Shown here in pieces: positions 25,201-36,577 of a stretch of 64,000 nt of DNA. Within the stretch, counting starts at the first letter, position 1; each line of letters starts with the position of its first letter. Origin of the DNA: Rhyacichthys aspro. Lineage: Eukaryota > Chordata > Actinopteri > Gobiiformes > Rhyacichthyidae. A program made the position numbers and the translations under genes. The stretch lies in contig CM072155.1 of NCBI GenBank assembly GCA_036850595.1, positions 9,054,256-9,118,255 of the forward strand, in the 5' to 3' direction. The notes below the pieces were generated by a model. The model was not told the origin of the DNA, did no database searches, and saw only the letters and a program-made list of their open reading frames with translations.

Positions 25201-28200
25201 GGTCTCTCCATTTGGCTGCCGCTTCTCAATTATTCTGAGGACAACCAAAGATTATGAACATTTTCAAAACCTTCAAAATCAAAGCACAATAAAAATTAGT
25301 TTTCTCTTTTAGTTTTATCAAATTAAAAAAAAAATATAGGGCTGCAATTATTTTTTCTTTTATAAAACAACACATTTTTTTCGTGTTTGCTGCATAAATG
25401 GTCTACCTTGGGGTTTTAGGAGCTCTCTAGTAAGATGATGATGTCTGTACTGCATTCTTTTCTGGTCTTTTTTAGACTCAAACCACCTACATAGAGTCAA
25501 CATCCACCTTGTTGCGGTTGTGTCTGACTCAGCACGTGTCAGTGTGGAAGCAGCTGTCACTGGCAGAGAAACAGAGCTGGATGTTACAACAAACCCCCCC
25601 AGTGCCCACTTCTTGGAGACACATGGGACCCTTGTTTTACTTGTCCTGTTATAGATCTCCAATATCTCAGACACTAACAAGGCTCTCTCGAGATTAATGC
25701 CGCTCACTTTGAAGTCATTCCAAAAGAAAGAAGAAAAGACATAAGGATAAAAGGACAAAAACATTTAAAAATAGCAAACTTTAAAAATAGCAAGTTTGAC
25801 CTAAATACATCATTTCACAATACAATATGTGCTGTTATTTAATGGGTACAGAATCATTTGAGTCACTTTTTCCACAGGAGTCAAACAGTGAAGTCAGTAG
25901 AGCAGCCATCTGTGTATTGCAGCATCCATATTGTCACCAGCATCCCCCCACAATACGCACATTCTGAGAGCATGGAGCAGACATATACGTAAATGCCTAC
26001 TGTATTTTTTCAGATATGGTTCTATACTTTCCAGTGTTTTACGTTTGTGTATATTTTTTCTGTATGTGCGTGTCAGTCAGCCACTTTCTGTTGCTGATCC
26101 AGTTACTCAGTGAGCTGGAGAATTACGCACAGAAACAGACACAATCACCGTGGATTTGCTGTGTGATGAGAAAGTTGCATGTATTAAAGAGCCCCTTTAT
26201 GTTTTTTAAGCTTCAATGTGTTTGCCCTATTCAACTTAATTGTTTTAAAACATTCAATTCATTTTGTTTGCTTTGGCTTTGGCACACTGACTTAAAAAGA
26301 CCTTATTCAGGCATACTAACACAAGACGAGTCAGATGCTGACACTAGTTAATTATTGATGTGTTTTTGGGTGAAATAAATAATTTAATCCAGCTTTTACA
26401 CTGTAATGTGTCACTATCCATCTATCTGTTGGCCTCACTGCACGCTGGTGTACATTCTGTCTCATCCAGTTCCATGCAGCAAACATACGGTCACATAATC
26501 AAGTCCCTAGATGTAAATAAATGTTTGTCTTTACATAAAAATAATATGTTTGTATTTTCTTTTCATCAAGTAAAACAATGCAATGCAATAGAAAGACTTT
26601 GTAAAGCAATGGTTTGACATTTGTCAGAGATTAGAGGCTGAACTGCATCTCTCTCTCTTTCTCTCCCTCTCTCTCTTAATCTGTCACAACATTCAGATTA
26701 GGATTACAAAAATGATTTACTTCCGGAAATGAATATGGAAGGGCGGACTTGCAAAGGGCGTGGTTCAGAATCCATCTTTCTGTCACGACACAGAGTTGAG
26801 TCTGCTTTCTATTCTATATTAACACTACTACTCCACAGACCACACTTCTCTTATGAGCTTTAAAATGTAGCCTACATGATTTAACTGTATCAGATCAGTT
26901 AACTTTTTTCCATTCATTTGCTTATGCTGGTTCCACTGTCCTAAGAAATATGCTGACTTGTCTCTGAATATGTGATGTTCAGTATCATACTTCAGCATAA
27001 GCGGCGCACAACGATCCTCATTAGACCTAGTAACAGATTGCAGCCTGACACCTACACATATGCTACCGGCTAACGAGGTTAGCCCAAAGCAAAAGTTCCT
27101 ACTGCTTCCTATTAAAGATTTTTTTCAGTGAGAGCGTGATCCCAAAGCATTTGAGCAGTTGAGGATCTCTTTAATTTTAAATGTATTTTAAAGTGCTGAT
27201 GGAGGCTTTGTTTTTCTATAGGGCACAAAAGACCTTCACACTGATCTAACTGATGAGTCACTTGAGGTATGACAGACCTGTGCTGTCCCTGGACATTTGC
27301 CTTTGTGTGACGCTTACAATAATGTGAACTTTCCTCCACTGATGTGGCCCCGCTCGTTGCTCCTGATTGGCCTCATCTGGCTCAAATTAATGAGTAAGAA
27401 GCATAAGCAGGGGCCCAGTGACCCCAGGCCCAGCAAATAACATCATTGTTATTACAGTATAATATCAGCGAGAGGCAGAGAACTTTAAACAAAGTCAACC
27501 AGCTCTCAAATAAAAGATGAAAAGAGAAATTTAACAGTCATAGATTTACATAAAGCATCTGCACATTTTATGCATGGCCCCACCTTCCCACCCACACAAA
27601 ACATGGATTATTTAACAGCATATAATGTGCCTGTATATTACTATTTAATTACAGCCACTTGCCTTTTTTTGCTCAATGTACATACACACAACTCTTTATT
27701 ACTAGTTCAAAATAACTGCCACCAAATTAATCAATGTTAATTCTTACATCGTTTTTTATTTGTATATACTGTGGCCACATCACACCTCTCATGTAGATGA
27801 TGACCTGGGACTTTGTTAGCCTGTGCACTATATTAAATTTACCAATTCACAGAGCGTTCTGTGTAATCCTCTCATAAGAGGATGATGGAGAGCGTCAGAG
27901 AGACGTCTATGGAGGTTGTCAGTAAAATATTATGTAACGCTAGATGCCCTGGTCATTATTTGTACACTTTTGTACTGATTTGATTGTTTTCTTTCATAAG
28001 TTTGTATCCTAGTGTAAATTATATGCTTTTATATGTTTAAATGGGTTTCATAGAATAGGTGTTTTTAAAGTAAAGTTTCTTCAGTGATTATCGTTTCTAC
28101 AGTGGTGATTCCCCTTCCTCCATGAGCCTCTCACTCTCCCTGAAGTGAACAGATTGGGTCTCGGTGGGACTGTGTCACCCAGGGAGACCCCCTCCTCCCC

Positions 28201-30305
28201 ATCCTGTCACGCCGCTTTTTTTTCTGCCAGTGTCCTGTAGACGCAGACTCACACTCACACACACATGTGACCTTCAAAGACTATTATCTAAGTATATATT
28301 ATCACAATAAAATTATATTTACTTTATTTCTTAAACAGAACAACTCAGTAATATGCTATAGTGTAGAGCTAAACAGGAGACAGACAAAGTACAGGCAGAA
28401 AAGTAGCGTTCAAGCTTTTCAATCATTATACCTAAAAACAATGCCAATAACCAGGTCCTACTAGACCTGACTTTTTAAACATCCTTGGTGAATACTTCCA
28501 TAAATTTGCGGAAAAACACAATGCAATTGTATATGACCTTATGCAGAACAGCTGCTGGTAAAATTTCAGTGTCATCAATGTCCCTGCAGAATTCTGCCAA
28601 GTGTTCACTCGTGTATTTTGACCTTTTGTTCTTTTTTGAGTAAATCATAATATGACTTGACCACGTCTGTCAAAATCTTTATTTTGTTATGAAGTAACTT
28701 CTGCTTTGTAAAAGTAAGAGTGCAGTGTAACCTTCTGGTGCTGAAGTTTATGCTTACTTTGAGGGGCCTTATAAAAACAGGAGGGTGTGCATTCTGATGG
28801 AGAAATGCTTAAATAATAGATGACTTCTTGGCTGCTCTCATCACGGGGGATCACGGTTTTGTCTGTGAGGGAGGTGAGCCTGCTCACAGTCATTTATTCA
28901 CATCATGGAGGGATGCCCTTTTCACACAAGACTACATTTGTACATTTGATAAACTAACAATGGAGCTACATAACATTAACAAATTAATTGTCAACATACT
29001 AAAAGCAACCTGACTCCAATCCAACACATCACATCTCACAGAGCATCAGCCATGGCCTGACACGTGGCTTATGACCAGTAAGACAGAAAAAGCCTGATTG
29101 TGCGTTAATCTGGTAGACTCTAGTGGGATGACACCTATAGGCTACTGCCTCAGTGGCCCAGTAGATGGATGCAGGATAGAGGATGTAGGAAGGAGGAGGC
29201 AGCGGCTGGAGGAAGTCAAATGGGCCGGGATAGACTGAGAGGGAGGGGAGAGTTTAGGGATTTGCATGGCTGACAGCTGGACTGAAAAAAAAAAAAAACA
29301 GGCTATTTCAGGACGGGATTTATACGTTAGTTTCTACCTCAAATCCTGAGAGAGAAAGCTTAAAGCTATGGTTATCGCACAGGGCTCTACCAGAGATTTT
29401 AATCTCTCTTTTTACTTTGAATATCAGTCACTTTTGTGATTTTAATATTGATATGCAATGTATATATCTGCATTCTCAGGACTTTCGTTCATTTACTAAA
29501 AAAAAGAAAAAAAGAAATAATAGAAGTTAAAACTGACACAGACATCACCTTATAAATGCCATGGCAGGTAACAGTGGTTATTGACCCTTCATTTATAAAG
29601 CTTTCCATATTTGTATATACTATATTCGAGATGAACTGCAGGAATATTGCCTCATCAAAATTACACTTAACATTTACGCCTAATATGATATTTTACAACA
29701 ATAAAAACCTACAATTTCACAAGACACTCTGGCTTAGACGTGTAACAGAATAAGAAAGACAGATACTGACAAATAGAGTCGGTGTGAGGCAGCTCTCATC
29801 CATGCGGCCAGTGCCAATAACTCACATCATTATTATGTAATCACACCATGGTCTCACGCCTCTTCTAAATCCACTATAATAAATACCAAAACTGGTAAAA
29901 GCAAGCAAACAAGAAAAGCAAAGTGTACTACAAACTTCAATATCACTTCTAGTGCTGATTTATTTTTTGACATAAATTGCTCACTTCATCATCAGCAACA
30001 CCTTTTAATCCACATCAGTTCATCATTAATCACTGCGCTTCGTCCTTTAAAAAACAAAACAAAACGCTGATATTTGCAGTTTTGACTTGTGCGCCAATTT
30101 AAAACCAATTTCAGCAAACTTTCCTTCTGCTGTCAAGGACGGAGAGGAAAGACAACAAAAGCGCCTTAAAACTACCTCCTTTGATTGGGTAAAACAGGTA
30201 AAAGTCAAAGGTAAAGTCAGAAGTGGTTGAATAAAGTCTATACCTGTTAATTTTGCCCAGAGTTTTGGCCGCCGCCGCCTTGAACCTGTCCGGTCGGATC
30301 TCCAT
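22270..30305 (-). CDS. slc17a7: Vesicular glutamate transporter 1
   Basis: Thirteen coding exons: 30305-30244, 25234-24982, 24858-24740, 24544-24430, 24331-24244, 24150-24064, 23959-23817, 23742-23593, 23348-23216, 23087-22977, 22904-22777, 22699-22630, 22550-22270, giving 579 residues (human VGLUT1 is 560). It loads glutamate into synaptic vesicles as a 12-helix MFS transporter. The start MEIRPDRFKAAAAKTLGKI parallels VGLUT1 and lacks the longer VGLUT2 leader. VGLUT1-type residues include CQKFAANRVFGFAI. The transport segments MIHGSFFWGY and FVRICQGLVEG-like (read here as LVRICQGLVEG) keep the His, Arg and Glu known to matter in the family. The C-tail begins EEKCGIIDEDEL, is Gly-rich, and ends near YNSYIYEGTKEKELT with no polyproline stretch. 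Exon 1 codes only 21 residues and is followed by a 5 kb intron. slc17a6 (VGLUT2) is the alternative but fits less well. Confidence 0.95.
25235..30243 (-). other. slc17a7: Large first intron of slc17a7
   Basis: About 5 kb with no coding exon. Open frames such as 25360-25764 (-) and 25931-26351 (+) show no domain or family resemblance. It holds a CT-rich tract near 26651-26680, an A run near 29285, a near-exact direct repeat of about 16 bp at 25766-25800, and denser, less AT-rich blocks near 27340-27490, 28110-28230 and 29160-29280 that are candidate regulatory elements. Confidence 0.7.
27340..27490. promoter_or_regulatory. Candidate conserved noncoding element in slc17a7 intron 1
   Basis: This block stands out from its AT-rich surroundings: moderately GC-rich, with a homeodomain-type core (CAAATTAATGAG) and a GCAAATAA forkhead-like motif, and not simple repeat. 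It looks like an enhancer, but this is judged by texture only. Confidence 0.25.
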
Positions 30306-30592
30306 CCTCGCAGCTCCTGGACGCAGCACTGAGCTCCAGCCTGTCCTCTGCCTCTCTCCCTTCAGCTCCTCACGCCATTCTCTAGTCCCTCCCCAACACC
30401 TCTCTGTCTACTTATACTCACGGGCGAGATGCGTAAAGGTAAAATATTATTTCTGTGTGCGCTGTTAAAATGCAGTTCAGCAAGTATTAACCAAGCAGGA
30501 GAAATATGGATCAAATGCGCCATGATGAATCTTGGAGGGGTTTATTTGTAGGAAAAGCGCGCTTTATGCTAGCTGTCTACTATCAGGCTAGT

Positions 30593-30617
30593 AACAGGCA
30601 ACTTTTTGTTGCCTGTT
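30593..30617. repeat. Perfect short stem-loop
   Basis: Arms of 10 bp (AACAGGCAAC / GTTGCCTGTT) flank a TTTTT loop. It may mark one edge of the repeat-derived block that follows. Confidence 0.8.
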
Positions 30618-31439
30618 TATTAAGAATATAAAATCCCATTTACATTTTTAATTATAAATATTTTATTATTATGCATAACTTAAGATGTGTTTTTGCAAAT
30701 GGCATAAAAATTTGGCCAGGTTTTTTTTTTTTTTTTTCTTTTAAACTAAACTAAATAGCTCCACCTGTGTCTCCGGCATTTTTGGTGCCATTGACTCCCA
30801 TTCACAATGCAAAATTGCAGAAAAAACATTTTTTATACACTACTATTGCAATGTGATTTCTGTTTTAAATTTTTTTAAATCCCTTGTGTTGTAATGTTTC
30901 CATGGCAACCACTAAAAACATTTTTTTAAATTCTTGTCCTAGGGACCCAGTTGGAGCAATTTATTTACAAGTGACTTTGCCAAAAAATAAATAAATCAAT
31001 GTTTCTTTTTTCTTTCTTTCTTTCTTTTCTTTTTTATTTTTTTTACATTCCCAGATTAACGCCCCAAAAATTCTAGTTTGAATATATGGGATTAAAAAAA
31101 AACAAAAAACAAAAAACAAAAAAAAAAAACAAAACTAAAGAGACTTTAATTGATAAAACTGGCATTTAAGGGGTTAAAATTTCGGAAAATTCATAAATAT
31201 TTGTTATGTATGGAGACGACTGAAGTTAATGATGGCATTCATTAAAGAAAATGGAAAAAATATGCTGACACAAAATATTTCTAATATTTCTTTTATGTCT
31301 AAAAGAGCATTTTCTTGTGTCAAAGGGACTTGGGTGGAGAACAAAATGAAGGGGGGCCCCTTAAAATTGTTGTCATTTCAAGTACACCAAAGGGTATAAG
31401 TTCTGTATCCATTACCACAAATTAATACAGAACACCAAC

Positions 31440-31498
31440 TGATTCTTGGTGCCATGATAAATTTCGCAATGCAAAATTTATCATGGCACCAAGAATCA
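31440..31498. repeat. Perfect 25-bp inverted repeat with 9-base loop
   Basis: Left arm 31440-31464 and right arm 31474-31498 are exact reverse complements over 25 bp; the spacer CGCAATGCA is 9 bases. Each arm contains the decamer TTGGTGCCAT, which also occurs at 30782-30791 and 31601-31610. This suggests a palindromic transposon relic rather than a gene. Confidence 0.9.
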
Positions 31499-31739
31499 AT
31501 TATGCCTTATGATTTGAATTATATGCATTTGTACATGTTGTCTATCAATGAATAAATATTTTTAAACAGGGTACATATGAAAAAAGCATAGAGCTATATG
31601 TTGGTGCCATTTAGACATTTATTTACTTGTAACTAATCACTTCTTCAACATTTGCTCTATTAATATGAGGTAAAATAATACTGTAAAAAGTTACTGTACT
31701 GACTTCACTCACTTGACTTAAAACACAAATAACTCTTGA

Positions 31740-31787
31740 AACACACACCCACCCACACACACACCCACACACACACATACACACAAT
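31740..31787. repeat. CA/CCCA microsatellite
   Basis: Imperfect CA repeat with ACCC interruptions. Confidence 0.85.
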
Positions 31788-32190
31788 ATGTCTACATTCA
31801 GCCGTGCCTCATTATAATTGTTTAGGGACAGTCCACTCCATACTTAAGGTAGAATGTTTAAATGCAAACTATACATGGTTTTCAGCATAATACTATGATG
31901 TTAATGGATCTGGGTAGCTGCATGAACATTAAACTGAGATATTAGCCATTGTTGACAATAAGTTGGTACAAAATGTAAAAACCTTGTTTGTCAAACTGGC
32001 TGCCGATGTCAGATTTGTGCTTTCAAACATTTTAGATCCTTCAATGTAGCTTTTGATGTGCATCTTCTTTTGCAAGTTTTAACGCATGAAAAGCAATATA
32101 CACAAGTGAGGTAGAACGAGATACTACACATAAATCAAAATAGCATATTAGAGCTGTAAAGGCAGTTAACAGTCACGTATTTGAACATGC

Positions 32191-35100
32191 TCAAACCACT
32201 GTGTCTTGTTCTTCGTCGTCTTCCTGCTGGGGCAAGAGTCGGTACAGTTCATGACCCACTGGCAGGAACATTGTCCTGGGTCCTTCTTGGTCCTCGGCAC
32301 AGACTTGGTGGTTGAAATCTAGCTGTTCAACAGAGTTGCACTTAGTGTACAACTCCCTCTGCATATCTGGGCTGTCACTCTCCTCGGAATTGATGGTACG
32401 AATCCTGCGGTTTTGCAACATGGAATGGATGTAGACAATGGGAACGGGCAGGCTGGCGAGGACGATGAGCATGACAATCAACGCAATGCCCCAGCCAGGG
32501 TACTCCAGGGTCTTCTCAGAAGCCTGGAGATAAAAACAGAGGGTGTCTTCAGTGATTTGTGAGCCAAATAATCACAAACATATTGAAAGGGTTGTAAAAT
32601 AGTGTCCATAAATCCAAAATCCAGCTAGGTGTCTTACAATGTCTTGATTCCAGGAGGTGTATGTGGGCCTTTTGAAGACCATGCGCAAGAAACTAGCAGC
32701 AAGGAGACCAACCATCGCCAGAACACAGACGTACTTCCAAAGATACTTGTACACCACTGGAGGGCGCCATTTGAGCATCACTTCAATATCATCCATAAAG
32801 CTGAGAAGGTACATAACATATGTACTGTATGTGCAACACAATAAGATTACATTTTAGTGAATCTGATGTAGGAATATTGATTACTTACCGGTCTGTTCCA
32901 TAAACCCAAGCAACACTGACAGTTTCAAAGATGACTACAATAATTAAGGGTAGCGTTGCAGAGTAGTCATCAAACATAGTGACAAAATAGTTGCCAGATC
33001 GCTGGGTAAACAGCAGTCCAATCAAAAAGCCCAAAGCACAGCTGGACACTGAAAAGCAAATACATAAAGCAGATAACGTCATAAAGTTACCTGAGCAAAC
33101 ATAAAAGGTTAAAGTGACATGAGTAAACAGAAGTCCAACCAACTTTTCTTAGATCTGATCATCTAATAATGATGCTATATTCTTCTCTTGCTGCCAGAGT
33201 GAAAACAAGTTTATGCGATAGTTTCATTAAACACAGTATAATCAAATACAGTCGAAAGCATTTCAGTTAAAAAGTAAATTAGCTTAACTCAGATTGTATT
33301 GATCGGTAAAGACTTTTCAAAAAACAGCGAACACCCTTTAACAAGCTAAAGAATGTCATTATTGACTGTGCTTGGGGGCCACAGGCTCGTCAAGCAGCAT
33401 TTTCATGGTGGCAGCATGCTAATGTGTGCAACATAAAAACCCCTGTAGCCTGTACCTGTGAGTAGTGTACGGTGGCGCCCCAGAAGACTGAAGTTGTCCA
33501 TGAGAGGTGTGAGGATTCCCTGCATGGTCCCAAACATTGTGCTCAGGCCCAGGTTCAACAGCATTAGGAAAAACAGAGTTGACCAGAAGGGACTGGCTGG
33601 GAACAGGGCCATCACCTCAGTGAACGCTATAAACGCCAAGCCTGTCCCTTCTACGCCCTGCCCTCACACAAACAGCACAAGGAAAGGGGAACGGGAGAAA
33701 AGATAAATAGTGTGGGTCTGCCAAAAACAATATATAGAACATAAAACTAAACATCAGGCATTATTTTAGAAATGATTTATGTATTGAAATTAGCAAAAGC
33801 TTTGTAAATAAATCAACGTCAGAAAACTATGTACTTTTAGTGCAAATACTTGTAACATCAACATATAGTGTCTGTTCCTTTGTTTTGTTAGCTTCCCCTT
33901 CCATGCCTCAATCCCAGCTTGTCGCCATCTCTTTTGGGGGGCCACTGGGTATATAGTATCTATCCATATGTTTTCAAGCTCCTGTCTGCTGGATATTTTA
34001 CAATGCTTCCAAAATCTACAGGCATCCTGGGAAATGCCTACTTCTGTTACTGAATCATTCTCCTTTTGGTTAAGAGACTGTTATTAAAAAAACGCACTGG
34101 CAATGGTGTCCCATCTCTGTCAGTCATGAGTCACAAAAATGTTAAATTGCCTAATGTGTTCAGTGTCCCTCACCTTATTCATCTCCTCCTCCAGACTGCA
34201 GTCAGTGATGTTAGGGCCAACCATGCTGCTGTAGTGACTGTACCATTCTCTGTAATCTCCTATAGACACAGAGCTGGGATCTGTTATGTTGAACCAAGGC
34301 CACCAATGCTGGGCAGATCCATCAGATGCCATTATGTTGAGCAGACCAAGATTACTAGGAGAGAATTAATCAAAGAAATAACACATGACAAGTTTGACTG
34401 GCACTCAAATGTATGCATGTCTTCAATGTGTAAATCAGGATGAGTTTCAACATGAAAATCCATACTTAGCCACACAGCTTTGTGCTATGTTCTTGGCACG
34501 AAATCCCAGAACTACAAAAACCACCAGTGAAGCCAGGACAGAAGTCATGAAGTTGATGCCAGATACCATCAGGGCATCCCTGTGGCAGTTATTGTTGACA
34601 GGATTATAGGAGGAATATGCTATAACAGAGCCATATCCAAGACCAAGGGCAAAAAACACTTGTGTTGCCGCCTGTCGCCACACCTGCACATTACCCCAGA
34701 TTTCCAGCTGAAAAAAGAATGAACTTTTCATTAAATGAATGTAAGAAGACTACAACAGATCCAATGCATATTCAAATCTGTGCGTACTTTAGGATAAAAC
34801 ATGTAGGTGATTCCCTCCATGGCACCGTCCAGCAGTAATCCTCTGATGAGGAAAATAAAGAGCACCACATAGGGGAACACTGAGGAAAAGTACATCACCT
34901 GAAATATAGGAAATCCAAAGAGTTCACATATTTGTCCTGTTTGTGTGGTGTAGCAGTAGTATGTTTCTTTAGGAGAACATGGCTGAAAAAGAACTATACC
35001 TTTGCAGAGGACTTGATGCCCTTAATCATAGCTAACGAGACAATTGCCCAAGCAGCTAGTAAACAACCAGTCATGATGGGATTAAATTCTCCAGATTCTT

Positions 35101-36577
35101 CAATTGAGTTTGTAATATTTAGGGCTTTCCGAAACCAGAAATATGATGTAGGGGAACTTCTTGCACATTCTTTCACTGTTCAGACAAGTAACGTAATGTT
35201 AAGATTCTGAACTTGTTAAGGAGGCCATATGCATTGTTAGATATGCACAACTTTGTACCTGTTTCATTGGTGTTTACATCAATGGGACACTGATGCCATG
35301 GCAGAGGATACTGGAATGAATTGCCCATGTAAAACAGGCTCCATGCAATAATAACATTGTAGTAAAGAGCCACATAAAAGCAGACCTAGGAGAGAAGAAT
35401 AAATCATGAACCTTAATCAGTGATAATTATTTACATAGTGCTTGAGAAATAAAATACAGTATGTTTGTTCTACACTGACCTTTCAATAAATAAATAAATA
35501 AATAGAAATACAGGATGTCTGTGTGCCCTAATAGTTTTTAAGTTATTCATGTCCTGAGTTTAGTGTTTCTGTGATGATCTTGCTGCTACTATGATCAGAT
35601 CACTAGCCCTACAAAGGAAAACCTTGTGCAGAAAACAAGGCGGTTCTGAAAAAGGTAAGGGCGTATGAGTACTTGTGGGTGCAGTTTGTACAGAGAAACT
35701 GTTATGCAACACACTGCCAGCTCTACAGCAGGCTGCGTCTCTCACAGCCGGGTTGGATGTCATCATCACCATTTCCTATGTATACACACAGTGAAGCCGC
35801 TGATTCTCAGTAAAAGTTTTCTTTTTGCAGCTGTGAACTTTGGATCACACTAAAACTATTGGCTCTCTTCTAAACCCAAGTTAAGCTGAAATATGGGGAA
35901 TGTATAGAAGGACAGAGGTCTGACAAATGGATTTCACTGACTTCCTTTTAAAAACAAAACTTTTACTGCGTTGGTCCAGATGTGTATATGCACCTCAGAC
36001 ATGTGCAACAGAAAAGCCAGAAACTCTTACCATACAGCTGGAGTAGCCAATGCCTGCCAACTTTGGAGAAATGTGCTTCCATACACCAATGCTGCCCTGT
36101 CGTATGCTCTGACCAGCAGCCAGCTCCATGAAAAACAGAGGTACTCCCACAATCAGCAAAAGAAAAACATACAGCAGCATGAAGGCTCCTGAAAGAGAGC
36201 CACAAAAACATGTAAGAGGCTTAGGTCATTTGCTTTACTAACATATATTCCCACTATGTAAATCCCATTCTATTTTTGTGGATGACAGAAGTCTTTCAGA
36301 CTAGCCAAACACAATCTACAAAAAGATTTGTTAGTATTTGAGGCACTTTACCTCCTCCATTTTGATGGCAAAGATACGGAAACCTCCAGACGTTGCCAAG
36401 GCCTACGCTGAAGCCCACCTGCGCCAACACATACTGGATCTTTGAGTCCCATGCTGGACGATCTCCATCCTGTGTTTCAGCTAAGTCTGGATCATCCACA
36501 GTTGTAAGCTGAGATTCAGACTGGCCCTGGCCCAGCCACGTTCGGTCTTCGTTGCCGTCAAGTGAAGGTTTCTCCAT
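32191..36577 (-). CDS. slc6a16: SLC6 family transporter, SLC6A15/16/17 subgroup
   Basis: Thirteen coding exons: 36577-36352, 36188-36031, 35385-35259, 35175-35000, 34898-34788, 34707-34466, 34354-34174, 33657-33456, 33048-32889, 32800-32638, 32523-32191, plus none skipped between (11 listed exons sum exactly), giving 692 residues. The fold is the 12-helix LeuT type of sodium-coupled amino-acid or neurotransmitter symporters. Helix 1 reads GFSVGLGNVWRFPYLC. TQVFFALGLGYG, GTGLAFIAFTEVM and QRSGNYFVTMFDDYSATLP are signatures of the NTT4/B0AT2/NTT5 subgroup. Loop 2 has the Cys pair and NET and NIT glycosylation sites. The C-tail is shorter than in SLC6A15/17. I chose SLC6A16 over SLC6A15/17 because of sequence divergence and because SLC6A16 lies near SLC17A7 and GYS1 in human. 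The only in-frame ATG start is at 36577. Substrate is unknown. Confidence 0.88.

Larger units (their letters stand above)
30306..32190. other. Intergenic DNA between slc17a7 and slc6a16, repeat-rich
   Basis: 30306-30430 is the slc17a7 5' UTR/promoter side. From about 30590 to 31620 the DNA is low-complexity and repeat-derived (T, TTTC and A-rich tracts; two perfect stem-loops; repeated TTGGTGCCAT decamers). A CA tract lies at about 31740-31787. The slc6a16 3' UTR probably runs from 32190 down to a minus-strand AATAAA (TTTATT at 31618-31623). Confidence 0.5.

Noticed and set aside
25360..25764. 134-codon minus-strand frame in slc17a7 intron 1
   Set aside because: Low-complexity start, no family resemblance, and the slc17a7 frame joins exactly without it.
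31440..31498. MicroRNA precursor
   Set aside because: The arms are perfectly complementary and share a decamer with nearby repeats; a transposon palindrome is more likely.
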